From SAT2750 sp964476375 (GTDB lineage Bacteria > Planctomycetota > Planctomycetia > Pirellulales > Pirellulaceae): a stretch of DNA of 13,159 bases. Under the pieces are notes generated by a model. The model saw nothing but the letters and a program-made list of their open reading frames with translations, was not told the origin of the DNA and did no database searches. Location: contig CAYYZW010000321.1 of the NCBI GenBank assembly GCA_964476375.1, positions 1 to 13,159 on the forward strand, written 5' to 3'. A program made the position numbers and the translations under genes. Each line of letters starts with the position of its first letter. Within the stretch, counting starts at the first letter, position 1. This document shows positions 1 to 6,819 of this stretch, in pieces.

Positions 1-1
1 G

Positions 2-1261
2 ACCAATGACCTGGCCTGGGTCGGCTTTAGTGTGGAGATCGGTCCGGAGGGAGGGGTCTATATCCTGGACTGGCACGACACGGACATCTGCGGCAACGCG
101 ATCAACTTCCCTCAAAGCGGCCGCGTCTACCGGATCATGCCAACCGGGGCCGATCCGATCAAACAGCCCAACCTGCGCCGCCTCTCCGACCGCGACCTAG
201 CCCGGCTGCAGTCCCACTCCAATGACTGGTATGTTCGCCAGGCCCGAGTGCTGCTCCAGGCCAGGATGGCAGCCGGGACGCTCGACGCGGCGGCGGTTCA
301 TAGCCAGCTCAAGAAAATGTTCGACTCGGCCACCACGTCGGCCACCCGGCTGAGGGCACTCTGGGCGATGCACGTGACCGGCCGTTTTGCCGGCACCAGG
401 AGTTCCGGCCTGGTCAAGCTGCTTGGCAACAGGGACCAGCACGTCCGCGCCTGGGTGATCCAGTTGTTGTGCGAGGACCGGAATCCTTCCGAGGGAGCCC
501 TGAAACGATTTGTCGAGCTGGCCAAAAACGATGACTCGCCCGTGGTGCGGCTTTACCTGGCGGCAGCCCTGCAGCGACTCACGTTTGACCAGCGGTGGCC
601 GATCCTCGATGCCCTTTCCAAGCATGGTGAGGATGTGGAGGACAACAACATCCCCCGCATGCTCTGGTTTGCCCTGGAGCCGATGGTACCGGAGCATCCC
701 CAGCAGGCCCTCAAGCTGGCGGTCAGTGGCAAGATGCCCAGGTTACAGCAATTCGTCGCCCGCCGGATTGCCGGTGGAAATGCCAGGCTGAACATCCCTC
801 GCCAGCCCGGCGAGGTGAGTGCCCAGGAACAGCGAACCATGCAGCAGGCAGCACCCGGTTTCAAGGTGGTGGATGTCGGCGAGAAGGGGGTGGTCCAACA
901 TCCCGTGTTCCGGAACATCACCGCAGTCCAGACCCACCCGCTCGATCGCAAGAAACCCTGCTACCTGCTTCGAGAAATGAAGGTGCCGAGGGGGAAGAAG
1001 ACCCACCTGCAGCTGAAGGTCAGTCACCACCCCCACGGGGACTGGCAACTGCGTGTGCTCGCTGGCAAGGACGTCCTGGCCGACCAGCTGGTAAGCGCCA
1101 CGACGGTCACGGACGAGTGGCTCGAGGTGGCTGTTGACCTGTCCAAGTACGCCGGCACCCAGATCCAGCTACGGGTTGAGAACCGGGCCAACGACTGGCA
1201 CAACGAGTGGGCCTACTGGCACGAGGTCAAAGTCATTAGCACGGCGCCGGACGGCCAGTAA
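2..1261 (+). CDS. PVC-type membrane-bound dehydrogenase-like protein, C-terminal part (5' end outside the window)
   Basis: The reading frame is open from the left edge, so about 419 C-terminal residues are visible and the start lies upstream. The first residues (VGFSVEIGPEGGVYILDWHD, then DICG and GRVYRI) are the end of the beta-propeller of the PVC-type membrane-bound dehydrogenase family, related to glucose/sorbosone dehydrogenases. A helical HEAT-like stretch follows (NDWYVRQARVLLQ, LRALWAMHVTG, HVRAWVIQLLCED, PVVRLYLAAALQRL). The last ~130 residues form a beta-rich domain with alternating hydrophobic strands (HLQLKVSHHPHGDWQLRVL, IQLRVENR) resembling a carbohydrate-binding jelly roll. Many relatives end instead in a haem-c domain; no CxxCH is present here. 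The protein is presumably exported, but the leader is not visible. The substrate is unknown. It ends on TAA and is convergent with the DUF1501 gene on the other strand. Family placement is secure from motifs; the C-terminal domain assignment is tentative. Confidence 0.9.
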   Translation, partial: TNDLAWVGFSVEIGPEGGVYILDWHDTDICGNAINFPQSGRVYRIMPTGADPIKQPNLRRLSDRDLARLQSHSNDWYVRQARVLLQARMAAGTLDAAAVHSQLKKMFDSATTSATRLRALWAMHVTGRFAGTRSSGLVKLLGNRDQHVRAWVIQLLCEDRNPSEGALKRFVELAKNDDSPVVRLYLAAALQRLTFDQRWPILDALSKHGEDVEDNNIPRMLWFALEPMVPEHPQQALKLAVSGKMPRLQQFVARRIAGGNARLNIPRQPGEVSAQEQRTMQQAAPGFKVVDVGEKGVVQHPVFRNITAVQTHPLDRKKPCYLLREMKVPRGKKTHLQLKVSHHPHGDWQLRVLAGKDVLADQLVSATTVTDEWLEVAVDLSKYAGTQIQLRVENRANDWHNEWAYWHEVKVISTAPDGQ

Positions 1262-1275
1262 GAGACCCTCATCCT

Positions 1276-2670
1276 CTAGCCAAAAAGCCCGGTTATCGGC
1301 CGGCCACTGGAAAGCTGGTGGGGCCTGTCGCGGGAGGGGACCGTCGTCTGCGGATCCATTCCAAGGGCATCGTAAATGGTCGCGCTGATATCCGCCGGCG
1401 AGACCGGATCCTCGCTGACAAACTCCGCGTAACGGTCCGTGGCCCCGTAAACCGTTCCGCCCCGGATGCCGGCCCCGGCCATCATGATCGTGAAGGCATG
1501 CGGCCAGTGCTCCCGGCCCGGCGTGGCAAACATCGAGCTGATCCGTGGACTGCGTCCGAAATCTCCCATCCAGACCACCAGCGTCTCCTCGAGCAGGCCC
1601 CGTTCGGACATATCGGCCAGCAGCGCCGCCAGGGTCCGGTCCGCTCGCGGTACCAGGCTCTCCTTGATCAGGGGAAAATGGTTGCGATGGGTATCCCAGG
1701 GATTGTTCACCAGCATGGGCTCAAACGAACCCGCCCAGTCCTGGATCTCCTTGCCCCAGTAGACGGTCACGAAACGGGCGCCCGCCTCGACCAGTCGCCT
1801 GGCCAGCAGTGTGGATTGTCCATGCCGGTCCCGGCCGTAGGCGTCACGGAGGGCATCCGGTTCCTGGTCGAGGTCGAATGCATCCTGGATCGAGGGTTTC
1901 TGCAGGATTCCCAGCACCTGTTCCTGCAGTGCCTGGAATTCCAGCGACTCCGGGACTGTCCGGTTGATACTCTCGCTCTGGAGCCGACCGAGTAACCGGA
2001 AGCGCTGCTCGAGATCCGCCTCGGTCAATCTCTCCAGTCGTCCCAGGTTCGGTGGCACCACATCGCCATGAGGCGTAACGTGAACGGGAAAGGGATTCCA
2101 GCGAGCCCCCAGGCGACCGGCATTCTGACCCGGCAGCATGCGGGCATCAATCCGCATCGGCTCGGGTATCTCGATCGAGCCTGGCAGTGTGGAGGACCGC
2201 TGGGCCGCGCGGTAAAATCCGCTGGCCATGTGCGGATGGTCCGTCTCGGCAACCTTCAATCCACCGGCACGGATATTATGCCGGTACCCGGTCAGCATCC
2301 GGTAGACCGCCTGGTCATGAGGCACGTCCTCGTGGGTTACCGAGCGTATCTGGGCGAGATGGTGCATCTGGCGGGCAACACGGGGCAGGTACTCACCCAT
2401 CGTGATGCCGGCAACGGAGGTCTGGATGGGTGTGCAGGGACCGCGGATCTCCGCGGGGGCTTCCGGCTTCAGGTCGAACATGTCGATGTGGCTGGGTCCA
2501 CCATCCATGAACAGCAACAGGACCGATTTGGCACGTGGCCTGTTGGTGCTGCGTTCCGATGCCCGCACCGAATCAAGCAGGCCAAACGATGAGAGCCCGA
2601 AACAGCCCAGCGAGAGCAGGCTGCGGCGATCCAGCTGCCCCGGCATCGCGGATACTCTCTGTCCCGGCAT
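1276..2670 (-). CDS. DUF1501 family protein A (alkaline-phosphatase/sulfatase-fold, Tat-exported)
   Basis: This encodes a 464-residue protein, the usual size for DUF1501. A twin-arginine-like leader is visible: Arg-Arg at residues 15-16 (DRRSLLSLG) followed by a hydrophobic run. The mature part shows the family signatures MDGGPSHIDMFD (about 55-66), WDTHRNHF (about 325-332), GDFGRSP (about 369-375) and GREHWP (about 385-390). These match the metal-site region of alkaline-phosphatase-superfamily folds. The enzymatic activity of DUF1501 proteins is not established. I chose the ATG at 2670 because AAGGA lies 9 nt upstream and it leaves the upstream cupin gene intact. An in-frame ATG at 2646 is possible, and the frame stays open to 2721. 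It is the last gene of a probable minus-strand operon, 40 bp after the cupin, and meets the dehydrogenase gene tail to tail. Planctomycetes usually carry many paralogues, often beside DUF1553 genes; this copy has none adjacent. Confidence 0.92.
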   Translation of the reverse strand: MPGQRVSAMPGQLDRRSLLSLGCFGLSSFGLLDSVRASERSTNRPRAKSVLLLFMDGGPSHIDMFDLKPEAPAEIRGPCTPIQTSVAGITMGEYLPRVARQMHHLAQIRSVTHEDVPHDQAVYRMLTGYRHNIRAGGLKVAETDHPHMASGFYRAAQRSSTLPGSIEIPEPMRIDARMLPGQNAGRLGARWNPFPVHVTPHGDVVPPNLGRLERLTEADLEQRFRLLGRLQSESINRTVPESLEFQALQEQVLGILQKPSIQDAFDLDQEPDALRDAYGRDRHGQSTLLARRLVEAGARFVTVYWGKEIQDWAGSFEPMLVNNPWDTHRNHFPLIKESLVPRADRTLAALLADMSERGLLEETLVVWMGDFGRSPRISSMFATPGREHWPHAFTIMMAGAGIRGGTVYGATDRYAEFVSEDPVSPADISATIYDALGMDPQTTVPSRDRPHQLSSGRPITGLFG

Positions 2671-2679
2671 CGAACCATG

Positions 2680-2684
2680 TCCTT
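2680..2684 (-). promoter_or_regulatory. Ribosome binding site deciding the DUF1501 A start
   Basis: AAGGA on the minus strand lies 9 nt before the ATG at 2670. The frame extends upstream to 2721 and overlaps the end of the cupin gene, so this site supports the shorter protein. Confidence 0.5.
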
Positions 2685-2710
2685 GTTGCTGGTAAGGCCA
2701 GGCAGCGGCC

Positions 2711-3085
2711 TTACAATTCAAACGGCTCGGGTGTGCGGATCACGAAAAACTTGCGGACGGCCTTCTTCACATGCCAGTGCGTCTTCATACCCAGCGGGAA
2801 ATGGGCCATATCGCCAGGCCTGAGCGTGACCGTTTTGTCGGTCCCGTCCTCGGTGATGTCGACCTCGCCCTCGAGCAGATGGACAAACTCGTCCCAGCTA
2901 AAAGTCCATTCGAACTTGCCGGGTTCACAGGACCAGAGACAACTGGAGACCCTCTTGTCATCACTTTGCGTCAGGACCGTACCCCGGGCAACCGGGTTCC
3001 CTTCCTTGATCCAGGAGGGCTCGATCGGCATGTCGGGCAACTGCCCGGCCTCCGCTGGTGCGGCCTGAAGTGTCAATATCGCCAT
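2711..3085 (-). CDS. Small single-domain cupin (DUF861/EutQ-like)
   Basis: This encodes 124 residues. The core runs from about residue 32 to 117: RGTVLTQ, a Trp-rich strand (KFEWTFSWDEFVHLLEGEVDI), then TVTLRPGDMAHFPLGMKTHWHV. This is the DUF861-type cupin pattern, in which the canonical HxH of motif 1 is replaced by Trp and Asp-Glu, and motif 2 is GDxxxFPxGxxxxW. A single His (H69) and the H103/H105 pair could still bind metal or a small ligand; the substrate is unknown. No signal peptide is seen, so it is probably cytoplasmic, although its neighbours on both sides are exported. The start is supported by AGGAG 6 nt before the ATG. It lies 70 bp after the selenoprotein gene and 40 bp before DUF1501 A on the same strand, and is probably co-transcribed with them. 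The cupin fold is secure; no function can be given. Confidence 0.88.
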   Translation of the reverse strand: MAILTLQAAPAEAGQLPDMPIEPSWIKEGNPVARGTVLTQSDDKRVSSCLWSCEPGKFEWTFSWDEFVHLLEGEVDITEDGTDKTVTLRPGDMAHFPLGMKTHWHVKKAVRKFFVIRTPEPFEL

Positions 3086-3155
3086 TCGAGGCTCCTGGAC
3101 ATGGGAGGTCTAAACCCACTCGGCGACCACTGCCCGGAGAATCATCCCGCACCCA

Positions 3156-3935
3156 TTACTTGCGGCTCTTGAGCAGATCCCGAATGTACTTTTGATCTTC
3201 CTTGCTAAGCTTTTGCATCGAGACGATCAGCTCCTGGCCGTCAATTTTTTCCAGGTGAGCGTTGCCCGCCTTGTACTTGATGAAGCGGGCCGTGATCTTG
3301 AACTGCCCCGTGCTGTCGGTGAACTCATGCAATTCTGACTTCGCGGGTGACACACTCCCGGTTGTCGGCGCGCTCCCGGGAACACCGCCCTCGACCTTGG
3401 CAACCAGCGCATCGACCGCCTTGTCCATCGCGGTTCCGCGAACATTCTTGTAGCGGATAATGCCCTTGTCATCCAGGACATAGATCGTCGGCCAGCCACG
3501 CACGCCCCAGGCTTTTGAAATCGGCCCGCTGGTTCCCATGGGACCATTCCAGAAACTGCGCCAGGTGATGTTCTCCTGCTTCATCCGCTGCTTGAGCTTG
3601 ACCTTGTCCCTGTCACTGTTCACACCGATCAGGGCAAAGGGTTCGTCTTTCATCTTCGCTACGAGCGACCGCTCGTGTGGGTACATGGCCCGGCAGGGGG
3701 GTCACCAATCGCCCCAGAAGTCCAGCACCACGACCTTGCCGCGGTAGTCACTCAGCTTGAACTTCACGCCGTCAATATCCTCGCCCTGGATTTCCGGTGC
3801 CTGGTTTCCGATCTCGAATCCAACCTTGGCATCCTGGGCTGCAAGCTGCGGCCCCAGGGTTCCCAGAACCATGCTGACCAGGGCCAGGCATGCCACACCT
3901 GTGACCGCCCATCGGGACATCTTGAACACGTTCAT
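3156..3935 (-). CDS. Exported thioredoxin-like (TlpA/redoxin family) selenoprotein with U-P-P-C active site and C-terminal SHD1-like domain
   Basis: Read through one in-frame TGA (3702-3704), the gene encodes 259 residues. Residues 1 to about 36 are a signal peptide (VTGVACLALVSMVLG core, LAAQD cleavage region). The thioredoxin domain follows: GNQAPEIQGEDIDG, then VVVLDFWGDW at 68-77, Sec at 78, and PPCRAMYPH with the resolving Cys at 81. Its second half carries IGVNSDRD, ITWRSFWNG and the cis-proline loop GWPTIYVLD (Pro about 149). A Gly/Ser/Pro/Thr linker (about 183-196) joins a C-terminal SHD1-like domain (about 200-255; FTDSTGQFKITARF, DGQELIVSMQKLSKEDQKY). The TGA occupies the position of the first catalytic Cys of the TlpA WCxxC motif and the frame is intact on both sides, so selenocysteine is far likelier than decay. 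The inferred role is a periplasmic thiol/selenol oxidoreductase; its partners are unknown. The start is ATG 3935 with only a weak ribosome site. The cupin and DUF1501 A follow. Alternative readings are a TGC-to-TGA error or a recent nonsense mutation. Confidence 0.85.
3661..3676 (-). promoter_or_regulatory. Candidate bacterial SECIS hairpin inside the selenoprotein gene
   Basis: The minus strand reads ACGAGC-GGTC-GCTCGT, a perfect 6-bp stem closing a 4-nt loop. The first stem base comes after 25 nt and the first loop base after 31 nt following the TGA. Bacterial SECIS elements are hairpins just downstream of the UGA within the coding sequence; they bind SelB and have a G among the first two loop bases. 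This hairpin meets those criteria. It encodes residues about 86-91 of the protein, so the sequence is also constrained by coding. No folding program was run. Confidence 0.65.
3702..3704 (-). other. Candidate selenocysteine (UGA) codon
   Basis: On the minus strand the codons read TGG-TGA-CCC-CCC-TGC, giving W-U-P-P-C. Conventional translation stops here, splitting the gene and removing the whole active-site motif from both halves. The next ATG in frame is at 3686, after the resolving cysteine, so an independent downstream product would lack the CxxC centre. Confidence 0.82.
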
Positions 3936-3976
3936 TGTCTATCTCGCTATCTATGGAAGTTCCGCTGACAGGTTCA

Positions 3977-4005
3977 AGCGTACCAAGAGATCAATTTTGT
4001 TTCAA
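3977..4005 (-). promoter_or_regulatory. Possible sigma-70-type promoter for the selenoprotein-cupin-DUF1501 A operon
   Basis: On the minus strand TTGAAA (4005-4000) is followed after 17 nt by TACGCT (3982-3977), which would give a leader of roughly 35 nt before the ATG at 3935. The -35 matches the consensus well and the -10 only partly (TA...T). The 202-bp gap after the DUF169 gene supports a separate promoter here. Planctomycete promoters are poorly defined, so this is a weak call. Confidence 0.3.
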
Positions 4006-4137
4006 ATCCAATCATGAAATGCATTCATTTCCCGCTCCCGGAGTGACCTTCTTGCAGCCATTTCCTGGCATATCCCCGATCGGCATATTCCGCCACCGAC
4101 ATCAGGGGACATGGAGGCGAGCTTTTTCCAGGCAGAA

Positions 4138-4827
4138 TTAACCCGACAGGCGAGCGTGATGGTACTCTTCCAGTGCCCGGTTGGCCTCCATTATGGTCAC
4201 CAGTTTTTCCCGGACCTGATCGAGTTTTGCCCCGGCAATCACAAAGTAAAATTCGTCATCCTTCAGCTCGGTATAGACCCGGTTGCCAATGCATCCAAGA
4301 TTTGTGGCGGTCGACTGGGACTCGATTACCGCCGGAATCGCCGCGCACGTCGGCCGGCCAACCATGGAACCATCACCGGCAACACCGGCAGCACTGGCGG
4401 CCTCGACAAGCAGCATGATCTGCCGGGCCGTACCACTCACCAGGACCACATCGGGTTCGAACTCCGCCTCCGCCAGCGGTGCGTAAATGGCCACACCAAA
4501 GGTCCCTGCCAACTGGGGGATCCGGGGGATCTCCTCCATCGCCACGTATTCCAGCTCGACCATGGTCCCGATCACCCCCTCAAGCTCCCCGGCCACCTGC
4601 TCGGGAAGGTCAATACCGTGCGTGTGACTACCAACAGGGCACCCATAATGGTCCGCCGCCTCGGTGTAGAAGCTCTCGCCCTCGGCAGCCAGTTTCCAGT
4701 AGCGGCACCCCGCCACTTGTTTATCGCCGATTCGTGGCATCCCTTCCGGGGGGGTCTGCTGAAAACGGATTGCCACGGCATTCTGCCTGAGGCCCAGTAA
4801 CTCGTGAATCTGTCCACCGGCGTCCAT
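4138..4827 (-). CDS. DUF169 family protein (COG2043)
   Basis: This encodes 229 residues. The N-terminal HELLGLRQNAVAIRFQQTPPEG is the typical DUF169 opening (LGL..xPVAIkf...P.G). Four cysteines are spread as in the family: C41 (AGCRYW), C63 (YGCPVG), C161 (RPTCAAIP) and C179 (NLGCIGNR). The central VVLVSGTARQIMLLVEAA and the late DEFYFVIAGAKL are also characteristic. No signal peptide or membrane segment is seen, so it is probably cytoplasmic. The function of the family is unknown; the Cys pattern would suit a metal or Fe-S site, which is inference. The frame continues upstream to 4947, but the ATG at 4827 has GGAGG 7 nt before it and begins just ahead of the conserved opening, while the longer version has no ribosome site. 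It lies 135 bp after the peptidase gene and 202 bp before the selenoprotein gene, all on the same strand. Confidence 0.88.
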   Translation of the reverse strand: MDAGGQIHELLGLRQNAVAIRFQQTPPEGMPRIGDKQVAGCRYWKLAAEGESFYTEAADHYGCPVGSHTHGIDLPEQVAGELEGVIGTMVELEYVAMEEIPRIPQLAGTFGVAIYAPLAEAEFEPDVVLVSGTARQIMLLVEAASAAGVAGDGSMVGRPTCAAIPAVIESQSTATNLGCIGNRVYTELKDDEFYFVIAGAKLDQVREKLVTIMEANRALEEYHHARLSG

Positions 4828-4834
4828 CGGATAT

Positions 4835-4839
4835 CCTCC
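4835..4839 (-). promoter_or_regulatory. Ribosome binding site deciding the DUF169 start
   Basis: GGAGG on the minus strand lies 7 nt before the ATG at 4827. It decides for the 229-residue protein over a version extended by 40 residues. Confidence 0.7.
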
Positions 4840-4962
4840 AGGCAAATAAGGTATTGAAAAGTCATATTCTAGCGACCAGACCGGCCGGAGAAAATCATAC
4901 TCGCTTGCCGTCTGCACGCTGCCCCGAAAAACCAGCCTGCCCTGCACAGAGGAGAAGCCCGG

Positions 4963-6819
4963 TCAGGGGGTCTGTCGCAGGTGCACGACGATCTCCCCCT
5001 TGTTGTCGCCAAGCGAGTTCAACGGGTCCTGGCAGCGGAGAAAAAGCCGACCGTCGGTGGGGGCCGTAAAAGTGGCCGAGCTGCCCAACGGAATCACCTC
5101 CGAGAGCTGGTACTGGTGGAACACGACAGCCACCAGCCGGCCCCGCCCGGCCGCGTCACCGTCCGCGTCATACGTACTTCCATCCTCCTCGATGGCCCAC
5201 CTGCCCTCGGTAACGACGTCATAGGAGACTCCCTTTTCCAGTTCCACGCCGCTGGCCTGCCAGCTGTAGGCCGATGTTACCTTGGCCCGGGCCAGTTGCT
5301 GGGCCTTCAACAGCTGGAACTTTTTATTCCATTGCCAGGCACACAGGTCCGCGCGGTAGCCGTTATCGATGTTCTCCAGGAAGAGCTTGTATTCAAACGA
5401 TATCTGGGGGGCCAGCGGCCCGTAAACACTGGCAAAACTGACTCCCTCGGTCTGCCGCATCAACGAGATGGCCAGCGGCTTGAACCGGGACGAGTAATTC
5501 GGATTATTGGCCAGCAACTGGCAGAGTGCCCAGCGCCAGGCGTAGTCACGCCAGTCCCCGGCTGCCACCCTGCCGGGCACGGCAATTTCCAGGAGCGTCT
5601 TCTTCGGTTTGGATTGCTGGATATACGAGATCACCCTGGGATTGACGTTGACCGCGGTTTCTCCCAGTTTCCAGTACTGCCCCAGTTCGGCAACTCCCTC
5701 GGCAAGCCAGGTGGGGCCGGTCGAACCAAAAGTGAGACTGCAGAATCCATGCGTGCACTCGTGCTGGATCACACCATGGTCGTCACAGGCATACAGGACT
5801 GCCCGCCGCTGATTGCCAAGTGAGCTACTGAAACAGATACCGGCCCCCGCCTTGATTTTCGCGATCCCGGCCGGTTCCGTTAACAGGCCCTGCGGCCAGG
5901 ATTCCAGGTCACTCACGATGAATCCTTCCACCGGCCCCCTGGGCCCCGCGCCAAAATATTTTGTCAGCAAGCTGGACATGTTCTCCAGCTTGTGGAGCAT
6001 GATGCGTGCCTGTCGATCCGACAGGTCCGTCATGAAAGTATAATGAGGTGACCGCACGAGCCGCGGTTTCTGTTTTTCATCCGACAGGTGGCTGTACTTG
6101 CTTTGCAGTTTCTCATCCAGGGTCTCCTCCCGGCTTGTCTGGCTGTCAATCCGGACTTCTATCTCCCGGGCCACCAGGTCATTCGTGTTCAGACGGACAG
6201 CGACCAACTGGGTAACGCGAGCTCCTGCCCGGGCCCGGCTGATATCGGCACTGCTGAATTTCACCAGCAGGTCCTCGGCCATGGCAAAAGAGAGCGTGCC
6301 CTGCCGGGTAAAACCGTTGTCGGCCGGAACACGAACAATCAGGCGACCATTCACGGTCCGTATGAACTGACCAACCACGTCGCAGCGGGCAAAATCCCCG
6401 GCCTCCTCCGGGGCCTGGAGAACCGTGATTCCCGGCTTCGCCTGATCCCCTGAAAGGACCTCGACCTGGCGAACCAGGTCGCCGGTCTTCCCGGAACGAT
6501 TGACTTTTCCTTCCAGGCGAACGACCTGCCCTGCCTTGAGCTCGCTGACCAGGTACTCACCCCGGACCTGGACACGTGACTCGAAACGGAGCCGCTGACC
6601 ACCGGAGAGCCGTACCACATCCTGCCCCTCGGCAGGAACCAGGACTTTCCATACTTTCCCGTCCTCGTCCTTGATCGTCAGGGTCTCGCCAGAGAGTGCC
6701 GCAACGGTACCGCTGAGCTTGATTGTCTCCTGGATCGTAATCGGACCCGGATTCTGTGCCGTTGCCGGACCGAGGACGGCGGCCAGGACAAGGAGCATGG
6801 CGAGAAAATCGATCTTCAT
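4963..6819 (-). CDS. Secreted gluzincin-like metallopeptidase with N-terminal beta domains and LecA-like C-terminal domain
   Basis: This encodes 618 residues. A signal peptide is clear (KIDFLAMLLVLAAVLGPATAQ). Residues about 25-230 are repeated beta-rich segments (IKLSGTVAALSGETLTIKD, VVRLEGKVNRSGKTGDLV, VVGQFIRTVNGRLIV), possibly OB- or SH3-like. The middle carries the zinc peptidase signature HECTH (His353, Glu354, His357), followed by PTWLAEGVAEL with Glu374 as probable third ligand. This is the layout of peptidase-MA-like gluzincins. The last ~100 residues (SWQASGVELEKGVSYDVVTEG, STYDADGDAAGRGRLVAVVF, FLRCQDPLNSLGDNKGEI) resemble PA-IL/LecA-type galactose-binding domains, including the calcium-site-like Asp/Asn pattern near the end. 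I chose ATG 6819, which gives a clean leader; an upstream TTG at 6846 is possible. Neither has a strong ribosome site. The substrate is unknown. The peptidase motif is secure, the lectin-like call moderate. Confidence 0.82.
   Translation of the reverse strand: MKIDFLAMLLVLAAVLGPATAQNPGPITIQETIKLSGTVAALSGETLTIKDEDGKVWKVLVPAEGQDVVRLSGGQRLRFESRVQVRGEYLVSELKAGQVVRLEGKVNRSGKTGDLVRQVEVLSGDQAKPGITVLQAPEEAGDFARCDVVGQFIRTVNGRLIVRVPADNGFTRQGTLSFAMAEDLLVKFSSADISRARAGARVTQLVAVRLNTNDLVAREIEVRIDSQTSREETLDEKLQSKYSHLSDEKQKPRLVRSPHYTFMTDLSDRQARIMLHKLENMSSLLTKYFGAGPRGPVEGFIVSDLESWPQGLLTEPAGIAKIKAGAGICFSSSLGNQRRAVLYACDDHGVIQHECTHGFCSLTFGSTGPTWLAEGVAELGQYWKLGETAVNVNPRVISYIQQSKPKKTLLEIAVPGRVAAGDWRDYAWRWALCQLLANNPNYSSRFKPLAISLMRQTEGVSFASVYGPLAPQISFEYKLFLENIDNGYRADLCAWQWNKKFQLLKAQQLARAKVTSAYSWQASGVELEKGVSYDVVTEGRWAIEEDGSTYDADGDAAGRGRLVAVVFHQYQLSEVIPLGSSATFTAPTDGRLFLRCQDPLNSLGDNKGEIVVHLRQTP

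Noticed and set aside
1262..1275. A bidirectional terminator between the convergent dehydrogenase and DUF1501 A genes
   Set aside because: Only 14 bp separate the stops and no GC-rich stem with a T-tract is seen there or immediately inside either gene end.
3156..3686. A separate 176-residue redoxin gene starting at ATG 3686, with an unrelated small gene at 3702-3935
   Set aside because: The two frames are the same frame, only the TGA separates them, and together they complete one thioredoxin fold. Apart they lose the active site. The downstream ATG is also inside the conserved helix after the CxxC motif.
3702..3704. Nonsense-mutated pseudogene of a thioredoxin
   Set aside because: This cannot be fully excluded, but there is no other lesion and the stop is TGA at precisely the Cys codon with a SECIS-like hairpin downstream, which is improbable for random decay.
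4828..4947. 40-residue N-terminal extension of the DUF169 protein
   Set aside because: There is no ribosome site before 4947, GGAGG is ideally placed before the ATG at 4827, and the family's conserved opening begins just after that ATG.
4963..4965. A second UGA readthrough, joining the peptidase to the frame ending at the DUF169 gene
   Set aside because: Sequence after this TGA has no domain continuity, no Cys-type context and no suitable hairpin noticed; the LecA-like domain ends naturally here. The TGA at 8123 was dismissed likewise.
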